Translations under genes and position numbers: made by a program
Shown: positions 1-7,221 of the stretch, one piece after another
Position numbering within the stretch: the first letter of the stretch is position 1
Layout: each line of letters starts with the position of its first letter
Source: an uncultured Prevotellaceae bacterium
GTDB lineage: Bacteria > Bacteroidota > Bacteroidia > Bacteroidales > Bacteroidaceae
Assembly (NCBI GenBank): GCA_902800495.1
Contig: CADCET010000010.1
Location: 1-64,000 of the forward strand
Reading direction: 5' to 3'
Length of the DNA stretch: 64,000 bases
Notes under the pieces: model-generated
Database searches by the model: none
What the model was told of the DNA's origin: nothing
What the model saw: only the letters and a program-made list of their open reading frames with translations

Positions 1-10
1 GACGACGGTT

Positions 11-77
11 GACAACGCCCTGAAAGGGCAAAAGCTTTTGTACGTGATAACGCTTTTGCCCTTCCAGGGCGGTTGTC
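11..77. repeat. Intergenic inverted repeat (hairpin)
   Basis: Arms of about 25 nt at 11-35 and 52-77 are near-perfect reverse complements (gacaacgccctgaaagggc against gcccttccagggcggttgtc), with a 16-nt loop. It lies about 340 nt beyond the stop of the minus-strand enzyme operon. It may be a dispersed Bacteroidales intergenic element or a transcript-end hairpin. No T-run makes it a clear intrinsic terminator. Confidence 0.75.
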
Positions 78-132
78 ACGCATTCCGTATACCCAGGGCA
101 GCGCCCTGGGCTAACGGCTCATTGGCCTTTCA

Positions 133-267
133 GGCCGAATCAACGGTCGAGCGCTGGCCGAATCAACGGTCGAGCACTGGCCGAATTAACGGTCGAGCGC
201 TGGCCGAATTAACGGTCGAGCGCTGGCCGAATCAACGGTCGAGCACTGGCCGAATTAACGGTCGTCG
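133..267. repeat. 23-bp tandem repeat, about 5.8 copies
   Basis: Units start at 133, 156, 179, 202, 225 and 248, each reading ggccgaat(c/t)aacggtcgag followed by cgct or cact. Only two positions vary (C/T at base 9, G/A at base 21). Copies abut directly with no spacers, so this is not a CRISPR array. Open frames across it are repetitive and not credible as genes. Confidence 0.9.
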
Positions 268-369
268 TCCCAACCGTACAGCACGAATTCTTTTAGTCGG
301 CTGTCGCCTTTGTAAAAGCGGCAGAGCCGAGCGCGTTGCATATAGATGCATCATAACATCCTGCATAGA

Positions 370-452
370 AAATTACTGCGAGCACTCGTGAGTCTTCGAC
401 AAGTTTCGTTTAATTCGTTAAATTACTGCGAGCACTCGTGGGTCTTCGACAA
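370..452. repeat. Direct repeat duplicating the 3' end of the adjacent gene
   Basis: The 33-nt segment 370-402 repeats at 420-452 with one mismatch, exactly 50 nt apart. The second copy encodes the last residues (VEDPRVLAVI and stop) of the heparinase-like protein on the minus strand; the first copy would encode VEDSRVLAVI beyond the stop. Confidence 0.85.
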
Positions 453-2319
453 ATCTCGTGGTCGTTATATTGATGGTGCCTTGCAGCTGTTCGGACGTGA
501 CGGTCAGTACGAGGCGGAACATCTGCGGGCCCCACATCCCCTGTAGGAGCGGGTCGAGCTGCGGACTGATGTCGTCGACCGTGGCCGTAAGTTGGCGGGG
601 GTCGTAGTGGAGGGCGCGCCGACCGAGGACGACGATGCCCGGACGACTGACGTCGGGACGGACGGTGGTCATCAGCATCAGGCGCGTCGGCGCCTTGTAG
701 GCTTGCAGACGGTAGCGGTCGGTGATGCTCACCTCATTCTTACGGAGGCTGACGGTGCGCTGCCAACTGCCGACGGCGGCTTCCTCGGGGTAGGCGGCAG
801 CCAGTTCGAGGGTCAGGTTAGTCTTGCTGCTGCTGACGACGCTGGCTTTGTAGTCCTTGCCGTTGCGCTGGTCGCAGCCGTTGATCTGCGGCAGATTGTG
901 GTAGCCGCTCTGCATGGTCCAGATGCTGTAGCGGTCGTTGGAAAAGGTCTTTGATGTGTATTCGCCTACGCCCGGGTCGATGAACAGCGGTTCGCCGTCG
1001 GCATAGACCACCACCTCGCCCACGTCGTTATGGTTATGGCTCTCGTCATTATGCCCGCCTTTCATAGCGGCAAACAGACCGCCCGCGCGTGCCGACCATA
1101 TCTGGAGGTTGGGTAGCCAGACGTTTGGCAACAGCGGTTCGGCTGCCTTCTCACGCTGGAATTGTCCGATGGAATGGAGGAAAAACAGTTCGCGACCGAG
1201 AGTGGGGAAGTTGCCGCTGCGGTCGTAAAGCTCGGCTGCCTGATGCAGATAGTCCTTGTCCTCACCGATGTATTTGGCAAAGCGGCGCATCGTGGGGTCG
1301 TCAACGTAGCTGGCGAAGGGATAGACGATGTTCAGCTGCTGCATATAGCGGTTGTCGTGCGAGTCGGCGAAGCTCAATACGTAGCCGTTGCCGATGTAGG
1401 TCTTGTAGGCGTAGGCCGCCATCGCCCGCAACTTAGTGTTCTGGTGTGCGTCAATGCGGCCGTTGGTGGCACGGTCGAGCAGCGACAGACATTCGTAGAG
1501 CGACGCTGCAGCACGGTCCCAATAGCCCGGCCCCTCGTCGCAGCCGCCGTCCTCGGGGTAGCTGTTCAGGAAGGCATCCATGCAGTCGAGAATCTGTCCG
1601 ACAGCCAGCAACTGCCGCTGACGGTCGTTCTCGCAGAGCAGCACGCAGCTGAGCCAGTTGGAGCAGATCCACGGGTTCCAGTTCATGCCCGCCTTCTTCC
1701 ACCAGTAGTTCGTTTTCTGGGCAGGCTGCAGGATGCGGCGCTGCACCTCGCGACTGACGCGCTGGCAGAGCAGCGGCGAGAAGCTGTCGAGCTGGGGCCG
1801 CAGTATGTAGCACGCCCAGACCACGAGTCCGGCCGTCTCGGCATTGAACAGGTCGACGGTCTGGTCCTCGTAGCGAGGCACCTTGCTGCCATAGTGAGCG
1901 GGGATGCCCCACCATGTCTCTTCGCAAAAACTACCGATTCCATCGATAATATCCGGCAGGAAACGCCCCTTCCCCTCGGCAACCTCGGCCATGACAAGAG
2001 CCGCCAGCTGGCGCCGCTTGGCGAAGCACTGCTGCTCGTAGACGACACGGTTGCCGCTCTCCTTGAACTGGGCGAAGACGCTCGTCGGGAGTGTCGTCCA
2101 CGGACGCTTCAGGTATTGCTCGCCATAGCTGATATAGCTCTGCCGCATCGGTTCGGGCAGACTGTCGCGCCAGAAAGCCGCACCCGCCTGGGGCAGCGGT
2201 GCAAACTGTCCCGGCGCTACGAGCACGTCGCCGAGTGCTGCCTTGTACTGGCTGAACGTCTGTCCGCAGACCGCCACGCTCAGCAGTAAAAGTACCGATA
2301 GAATCGCTGTTTTTCTCAT
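418..2319 (-). CDS. Heparinase II/III-like secreted polysaccharide lyase-type protein
   Basis: This 633-residue protein starts with a clear signal peptide (MRKTAILSVLLLLSVAVCGQ), so it is exported. The N-terminal two thirds is helical, tryptophan-rich and toroid-like. The C-terminal beta domain carries the His-rich segment GGHNDESHNHNDVG at about residues 420-433, typical of heparinase II/III-like proteins. That family cleaves uronic-acid-containing chains by beta-elimination; the real substrate cannot be read from sequence, and pectic or arabinose-rich glycan is inferred from the neighbours. It is the last gene of a six-gene minus-strand operon; its ATG overlaps the preceding stop by one base (TAATG), indicating coupled translation. 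Its final codons are duplicated just downstream. Confidence 0.85.
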   Translation of the reverse strand: MRKTAILSVLLLLSVAVCGQTFSQYKAALGDVLVAPGQFAPLPQAGAAFWRDSLPEPMRQSYISYGEQYLKRPWTTLPTSVFAQFKESGNRVVYEQQCFAKRRQLAALVMAEVAEGKGRFLPDIIDGIGSFCEETWWGIPAHYGSKVPRYEDQTVDLFNAETAGLVVWACYILRPQLDSFSPLLCQRVSREVQRRILQPAQKTNYWWKKAGMNWNPWICSNWLSCVLLCENDRQRQLLAVGQILDCMDAFLNSYPEDGGCDEGPGYWDRAAASLYECLSLLDRATNGRIDAHQNTKLRAMAAYAYKTYIGNGYVLSFADSHDNRYMQQLNIVYPFASYVDDPTMRRFAKYIGEDKDYLHQAAELYDRSGNFPTLGRELFFLHSIGQFQREKAAEPLLPNVWLPNLQIWSARAGGLFAAMKGGHNDESHNHNDVGEVVVYADGEPLFIDPGVGEYTSKTFSNDRYSIWTMQSGYHNLPQINGCDQRNGKDYKASVVSSSKTNLTLELAAAYPEEAAVGSWQRTVSLRKNEVSITDRYRLQAYKAPTRLMLMTTVRPDVSRPGIVVLGRRALHYDPRQLTATVDDISPQLDPLLQGMWGPQMFRLVLTVTSEQLQGTINITTTRFVEDPRVLAVI

Positions 2320-3605
2320 TAGTACTTGTCTTTTGTTACGATGTCGTCAGCCCAGCGGTGATCTTTCGGGAAAGGCTGTCCGCCCCAGGCTTTCACCTGC
2401 GTCCACGGTTCGGCTTTGTCCGTCCAGAACGGATGGTCGGCGGGCAGGCCGAGGGGCATGAACGAGAGGCTGGTCATATAGAGCGACCCGTTGTTGGTGT
2501 ACCAGTCGGCGGTCTCGGGCTGATGGCCACAGAAACCGATGGTCAGGTAGCCGCCGTCGTTGTAATTTTGCTGGTAGTCGAACATCCGGTGCATGACGGC
2601 GGTGAGGGCGGCGCGAACCTGGCCGTTCGAGAGTTCCTTAGGCAGCTTCTGGTACCAGGCCATCAAGGCCAGCGGCTGCATGGCGGCCAGACGGTAGGGC
2701 GTGCTTCGGCCGATGACGGGGAAAGTGCCCTCGGGCGAGATGAAGCGCTCGAGGATGATGCTGAACTTCTGAGCGCGCTTCAGGGCGCGGGCGTAGTACT
2801 TGTCATATTCCAGGCGCGTGCGTGCCTTGGCGTCAATCATGTTCTGCAGCGTCTCAAGATACATGGCATGGAAGACGTAGCTCGAATAGTAGTCGAAGGC
2901 AAAGACGGGACCGTCGGCATACCAGCCGTCGCCGACATACCACTCCTCGACCTTGCGGATGGTCATCATCACGCGGAAGTCGTCGTAGTCGCGGCGCTGG
3001 GTGACCTTGGCCAGGAAGCTCTCGATAGTTGACGAGAAGAGGAACCAGTTGGTGTAGGGCGGCTCTATAGAGCGCAGCTTCTTGAACTCCTTGATGTAGC
3101 GCTCCTTGGTCACTTGGTCGAGAGGAACCCACAGAGCGTCGTAGGCACGGATAAACGACTCGGCGATGTAGGCGGCATCGACGAGGTTCTGACCGGCAAC
3201 GCCCCAGCAGAGGTAGTCGGGCGACTGCGGGTCGACGGAATTCTTATATGAGGCTAAGGCCCACTCGCGTAGTTGGCGTCGCCTGTCGCGCTCCTTGATG
3301 TCGGCGGGAGAACCGCCGACCACACTGTCGGGCAGGGCAAGCCATGGGGCGATGCCCGCCATCAGGCGACCGAAGGTCTCCATATAGACTACCTTTCGGT
3401 TGCGGTTGTCGAACGAGGGCGAGAACTCCGTCTTCATGTTCTTCTGCAGCTCACCCTTCGCCATGTTCTCTAAGACGGGCTGTGCCATCTTCCAGGCCTG
3501 CTCGGTCCAGTACTCGCGGTCTGTCTGTGCCGCCTTCTTTGCTTTCTTGGCCTCAACGGGCATCAGCGCTATCAGCGCCACAATGGTTAAAATCAGCTTT
3601 TTCAT
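2319..3605 (-). CDS. DUF2264 domain secreted protein
   Basis: This 428-residue protein has a short signal peptide (MKKLILTIVALIALMPVEA) and a full-length DUF2264 domain. Recognisable family segments are YTNWFLFSSTIESFL near residue 185 and GDGWYADGPVFAFDYY near residue 225, with many aromatic residues as in an alpha/alpha toroid. DUF2264 proteins sit beside GH105/GH88 enzymes and lyases in pectin-degradation loci, but no activity is established here. Residues 95-102 (VVGGSPAD) are encoded by a perfect 8-bp-stem hairpin that looks like an in-frame insertion. The stop overlaps the next ATG by one base, and the upstream gene ends 13 nt away. Confidence 0.85.
   Translation of the reverse strand: MKKLILTIVALIALMPVEAKKAKKAAQTDREYWTEQAWKMAQPVLENMAKGELQKNMKTEFSPSFDNRNRKVVYMETFGRLMAGIAPWLALPDSVVGGSPADIKERDRRRQLREWALASYKNSVDPQSPDYLCWGVAGQNLVDAAYIAESFIRAYDALWVPLDQVTKERYIKEFKKLRSIEPPYTNWFLFSSTIESFLAKVTQRRDYDDFRVMMTIRKVEEWYVGDGWYADGPVFAFDYYSSYVFHAMYLETLQNMIDAKARTRLEYDKYYARALKRAQKFSIILERFISPEGTFPVIGRSTPYRLAAMQPLALMAWYQKLPKELSNGQVRAALTAVMHRMFDYQQNYNDGGYLTIGFCGHQPETADWYTNNGSLYMTSLSFMPLGLPADHPFWTDKAEPWTQVKAWGGQPFPKDHRWADDIVTKDKY
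3300..3320. repeat. In-frame hairpin element (GRRAA-loop family), copy 1
   Basis: An 8-bp perfect stem gtcggcgg / ccgccgac encloses loop gagaa, inside the DUF2264 gene. On the coding strand it reads GGC GGT TCT CCC GCC (G-G-S-P-A), in the same frame as the three other copies in this window (7471, 9097, 22774). Confidence 0.7.
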
Positions 3606-3618
3606 GATTGATATAACA

Positions 3619-4848
3619 TTATTTCTTCGTTTGTTCTAAGAATCTCACATATTCGCAGGCGGCCAACAGGAAAGCACCGACACCGAAGTTGGCTTCGGAG
3701 TTCTGGTCGACGGTCTGACCGGGGATGGCGCGCTCGCCGATGGGCTGCACGTAGCCCACCTTGCCCGAAGGCTGGAGGGCCGTCTCCGTCAGGTATTTCC
3801 AAGCACGGGCGATGACAGGGGCAAACTCACGCTTCGACAGGTAGCCGTTGTTGACGCCCCACAACAGACCGTAGGTGAAGAAGGCCGTACCCGAGGTCTC
3901 GGGGCCGGGGGCATGGGCCGGGTCAAGCATCGAGCGCGTCCAGTAGCCCTGCGGCTGCTGGCAGGCGGCCACGGCGCGGGCCAGACGGGTGTACTTCTCG
4001 ACGAAGAACGGCTGGCGCACATACTCCTCGGGCATGTCCTGCAGCACCTTGGCCAGTCCGGCCAGCACCCAGCCGTCGCCGCGTGCCCAGAAGTCCTTCT
4101 TGCCGTTGGCCGACTTGTGCTTGGGGTAGACGTACTTGCCGTCGCGGAAGTAGATGCCCGTTTCAGGGTCGAGCATGATGCTGTCAGAGTAGAGGATGTT
4201 TTGATAAAGCTTGTCCAAATACTTCTGGTCGCCCGTCAGACGGTACATCTTCGTCATCACGGGCATCACCATGTAGAGAGCATCGGCCCACCACCAGTAG
4301 TCGTTGGCCTTCGAGTCGGCCTCGTAGCCCATCACCTCCAAAGCACGAGCGATCATTAACTCAGAAGGAAGAAGGAAGAAGGAAGAAGTATGATTACCTT
4401 TTTGGGTCGCAACCTTGATGTTGCCATCGCCTCCGTTGTAATCATCCTTCTTACCTCTTACTTCATCCTTCTTCCTTATAAAGTAAAGGTCGATGTAGGT
4501 CTGGAAGCAGATTTGCCAGTCGCCAAAGAGGACATAGTCCTGGCCCTCGCCGTAATTCTTGTACTTCCACTTGGCAGGGTCGGCCTCCTTGGCACCCTTC
4601 CACTCATTGTGCTCCGCCCAGCGGATGCTGTAGTCGAGCATCTGCTGGTCGCCAAGCAGCTTGTAGACTTCGATGTTGCCGGTATGGTAGGCGGCATTGT
4701 CCCAGAAGGCGCGCACCTCCGGCTTGTTGTTCTGTTGCCAGTAGGTATTCACCTGACGAATTACCTTCTTCACTTGGTCGGGTGTCCACTGCTTCGCCTG
4801 CACAGCGGCTGCGGCGAGCAGGCATAAGGGTAAGAGTAGTTTTCTCAT
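3619..4848 (-). CDS. GH105 family unsaturated rhamnogalacturonyl hydrolase
   Basis: This 409-residue exported enzyme has signal peptide MRKLLLPLCLLAAAAVQA. GH88/GH105 hallmarks are WWWADALYM at about 183-192 and FWARGDGWVLAGL at about 252-264. The family removes the 4,5-unsaturated uronic acid left on oligosaccharides by polysaccharide lyases, so it would act after the lyase-like product of the same operon. Residues 124-161 are unusual: a low-complexity stretch including TSSFFLLPSEL, encoded by a purine/pyrimidine inverted repeat, lies where relatives have a plain linker; it looks like an in-frame insertion just before the active-site segment. Spacing to the next gene upstream is 3 nt. Confidence 0.88.
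   Translation of the reverse strand: MRKLLLPLCLLAAAAVQAKQWTPDQVKKVIRQVNTYWQQNNKPEVRAFWDNAAYHTGNIEVYKLLGDQQMLDYSIRWAEHNEWKGAKEADPAKWKYKNYGEGQDYVLFGDWQICFQTYIDLYFIRKKDEVRGKKDDYNGGDGNIKVATQKGNHTSSFFLLPSELMIARALEVMGYEADSKANDYWWWADALYMVMPVMTKMYRLTGDQKYLDKLYQNILYSDSIMLDPETGIYFRDGKYVYPKHKSANGKKDFWARGDGWVLAGLAKVLQDMPEEYVRQPFFVEKYTRLARAVAACQQPQGYWTRSMLDPAHAPGPETSGTAFFTYGLLWGVNNGYLSKREFAPVIARAWKYLTETALQPSGKVGYVQPIGERAIPGQTVDQNSEANFGVGAFLLAACEYVRFLEQTKK
4365..4477. repeat. GAAGGAA-type inverted repeat inside the GH105 gene
   Basis: The left arm (4365-4397, repeated aaggaag units ending tatgattac) pairs imperfectly with the right arm (4438-4477, gtaatcatcc then cttcatccttcttcctt) across a loop of about 40 nt. 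The segment keeps the reading frame and adds about 37 residues (K/D/E-rich, then SSFFLLPSEL). Confidence 0.65.
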
Positions 4849-4851
4849 AGC

Positions 4852-7206
4852 TTATTTCTTGATTCTGATAATGTTAAGCGAATAGGCGGGCAGCTCCACG
4901 TCGACGGCATTGCACTCCGGCGACAGCTCGTGCTCGCCCTCGGCCTGCGAGTTGACAACCTTGACGATGAGCTCACCCGTCTGGTCGTCGATGGTGGCAC
5001 TCGAGAAGACACCCGCCGACGTGTCGTGCTTCAGCACGGTGTCGAAAACCAGGTCGCTGTCGAGCCACGCCTTCACCGAGTCGCCGCTGACAGTCAGCGT
5101 AACGTCGTACCATCGGCCAGCCTCCACGCGGCCCCGCTTGGTGGCCGTCTGCGACTTTCCGCTGCCGCTGATCTGCTCCAGACCATGCTGCGTGTTGCCC
5201 CAGCCGCCGAAGTTCACCCAGCAGTAGTGCTGCGGGTCGACATAATTGAACACAATAATAAAACCCTCGCGGCCGTCGTCCTTGCGGGCACGGCACTTCA
5301 CGGTATAGTGGTCGCCCACCTCGGCGGTACACAGTGCTATGCACTGCTCACGCATACTCGTCTGACTCAGCACGCCGTCGGTAACCTGCCAGTCGCCGAA
5401 CACGTATTCCGGCTTGCCGGTCTTGGGCAGCGGGTCCATGTGGGTGTACGATGCTTTGGTGCCCCAGGTGGCATAACCCACGCGACTTTTCTGCGGCGTA
5501 ACGGGCTTCCTGAAGGCGGCACCCTCGTAGGGGTTCGTCTGGCTGACCTTCACCACCTGTGTACCCACGTTGCGGGGCATGAGCATCTGTACATAATAAG
5601 AAGGTGTGCCCATGACGCGGCTGGAGTTGAAGCGAATCATGTCGGGGCGCCACCGGGCGTCGTTCTCATTGACGAAGATGGGGGCGTAGGAGTTCAGCGG
5701 CACAACGTCACTGTTGTTCTCCATGCCCATCATGTAGACAGCTTCGCCGAGGGCAGCGTTCATGTTGCCCAAATCGCCGAAACCGTCGGTGACGGCATAC
5801 TCGCCGACATATATTTTCGGGCCACGGCGGTCGTAGGTGTCGTACTTATGGAAGTTGTCAGCAAACCACGCCGGGTTGCGGTAGTAGTGCTCGTCGAGCA
5901 GCTCGACACTCTCCTGGCTGTCCCACGTCGGCGTGTCGGTGCCCCAGGCGGCGACGTTGCCGATGAGGTGCATCTTCGGGTACTTCTTCAGTATCTGCTC
6001 CTTGAAGAGGCGGAAGCGGTCGTAGTAGTGGTCGCTCTGCTGGCGGGGGTCGGGCTGGTTGTTCTCGTTGCCAATCTCTAAGTATTCAATGTTGAACGGG
6101 GCGGGATGGCCGTTCTTGGCGCGCAGGGCACCGTACTTCGTAGTGACGTCGCCATTGGCATACTCAAGGGCGGCCAGTGTCTCGTCAATCCACGGCTGCA
6201 GCGAGTCGACGGCTGTCTGTCCGCCGTGCCAGATGCCCACGTTCACCACGTAGAGCGGCTTGGCACCGAGGTCCTCAGCCATCTGCAGGTACTCATGGAA
6301 GCCAATGCCGTCGGTGGTGCGGTAGCCCCAGTTCACGTTCCAGTGGCCGGGGCGCTCCTCGATGGGACCGATGGTTCGCTCCCAGCGGAAGGCATTTTCC
6401 GGCGAAATCTGTCCCTCGACGAAGCAGCCGCCGGGGAAACGCATAAACTTAGGATGCATCTCATAGAGCATCTGTGCCAGGTCGGGGCGCAAGCCGTTCT
6501 CGCGGTTCTTGAACGTCGGCGGGAACAGGCTCACCACGTCTATCGTCAGCGTGCCCTTGCCATCGAAGACGAGGGCGAACTGTGCCTTGGAGTCATTACC
6601 AGTGGCGGTCAGCTCGGCGGTGTACTTGCGCCAAGAGGCCCCCTTTTCGTCCCCCGAGGGGGACACAATAGCTTCAGCCAGTATAGAAGCCCCCTCGGGG
6701 GCCGTAGGGGGGGCTTCGTGGGCTTTCAGCACGGCCTTGATACTGCCCTTATATTTTCCCTTTGCCCAGAAACTGAGGCGGTAGGTGCGGCCCTGCACGC
6801 TGTTGATGCCCCAGAAGCCCTCGTTGACAAGGCAGACGGGCTGTGCCGCCGTGGCATTGATGGTCAGCTCGAGGGCGTTCTGCTGGACGCTGTTCAGCAG
6901 GGGCGTCTTTTTCGACGGCTGGACGAGACGGGCGGTGAGCTGCGACGGGGTAGCAGCGTATGTGGACCAGGCCTGCATGTCGGCGGGGGCGCCGTAGCGG
7001 GGGCCGTCCTCGAAAGAGCGGTTGCGGATGAGCTCGGCATAGAGGCCGCCGTCGGCGGCGTGGTTGATGTCCTCAAAGAAGATGCCGTAATGCATGGGGC
7101 TGATTCTGGGGCCACGCTGGTTGGCGTCGATGTCGATGGTGACTTGGGCTGCGGCGCCGCCGCAGCACAGCAAACAGGCGGTTAGGAGGATTTTGATTTT
7201 TCTCAT
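4852..7206 (-). CDS. GH51 alpha-L-arabinofuranosidase
   Basis: This 784-residue protein starts with signal peptide MRKIKILLTACLLCCGGAAA. The GH51 opening is textbook: YGIFFEDINHAADGGLYAEL at about residues 40-60. The acid/base glutamate lies in EIGNEN (about 376-381) and the nucleophile in YVGEYAV (about 465-471). Residues about 600-720 form an inserted beta-sandwich (FGDWQVTDG...WYDVTLTVSGDSVKAWLD) resembling concanavalin-like/DUF1080 modules, within the C-terminal beta domain. It should release terminal arabinofuranose from arabinan or arabinoxylan in the periplasm or at the surface. Two C/G-rich palindromes (6638-6717) add proline/glycine-rich residues near 163-188 without frame loss. Downstream GH105 is 3 nt away. 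Confidence 0.92.
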   Translation of the reverse strand: MRKIKILLTACLLCCGGAAAQVTIDIDANQRGPRISPMHYGIFFEDINHAADGGLYAELIRNRSFEDGPRYGAPADMQAWSTYAATPSQLTARLVQPSKKTPLLNSVQQNALELTINATAAQPVCLVNEGFWGINSVQGRTYRLSFWAKGKYKGSIKAVLKAHEAPPTAPEGASILAEAIVSPSGDEKGASWRKYTAELTATGNDSKAQFALVFDGKGTLTIDVVSLFPPTFKNRENGLRPDLAQMLYEMHPKFMRFPGGCFVEGQISPENAFRWERTIGPIEERPGHWNVNWGYRTTDGIGFHEYLQMAEDLGAKPLYVVNVGIWHGGQTAVDSLQPWIDETLAALEYANGDVTTKYGALRAKNGHPAPFNIEYLEIGNENNQPDPRQQSDHYYDRFRLFKEQILKKYPKMHLIGNVAAWGTDTPTWDSQESVELLDEHYYRNPAWFADNFHKYDTYDRRGPKIYVGEYAVTDGFGDLGNMNAALGEAVYMMGMENNSDVVPLNSYAPIFVNENDARWRPDMIRFNSSRVMGTPSYYVQMLMPRNVGTQVVKVSQTNPYEGAAFRKPVTPQKSRVGYATWGTKASYTHMDPLPKTGKPEYVFGDWQVTDGVLSQTSMREQCIALCTAEVGDHYTVKCRARKDDGREGFIIVFNYVDPQHYCWVNFGGWGNTQHGLEQISGSGKSQTATKRGRVEAGRWYDVTLTVSGDSVKAWLDSDLVFDTVLKHDTSAGVFSSATIDDQTGELIVKVVNSQAEGEHELSPECNAVDVELPAYSLNIIRIKK
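6638..6717. repeat. Inverted pair of C/G-rich palindromic elements inside the GH51 gene
   Basis: The copy at 6638-6665 (core gtcccccgagggggac) and the copy at 6686-6717 (gaagccccctcggggg...ggggcttc) are in opposite orientation, 20 nt apart. They are translated as VSPSGDEKGAS and EAPPTAPEGAS. The same core appears at 7778-7806 in the neighbouring GH51 gene. Confidence 0.75.
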
Positions 7207-7221
7207 AGTCAGTATGTAGTT

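Noticed and set aside
38..391. 117-aa open frame across the left end
   Set aside because: It is made of the 23-bp tandem units and a hairpin; repetitive composition, no domain, no promoter or leader.
1162..2289. 375-aa plus-strand frame opposite the heparinase-like gene (also 4930-6081, 6106-7185 and 7834-8727)
   Set aside because: High-GC shadow frames. The minus-strand frames carry clear enzyme motifs and an operon structure.
6426..6442. Further GRRAA-loop hairpin at ccgccggggaaacgc in GH51 (also 8450-8464)
   Set aside because: The flanks do not form a symmetric 7-8 bp stem, and the encoded RFPGGC motif is native to GH51.
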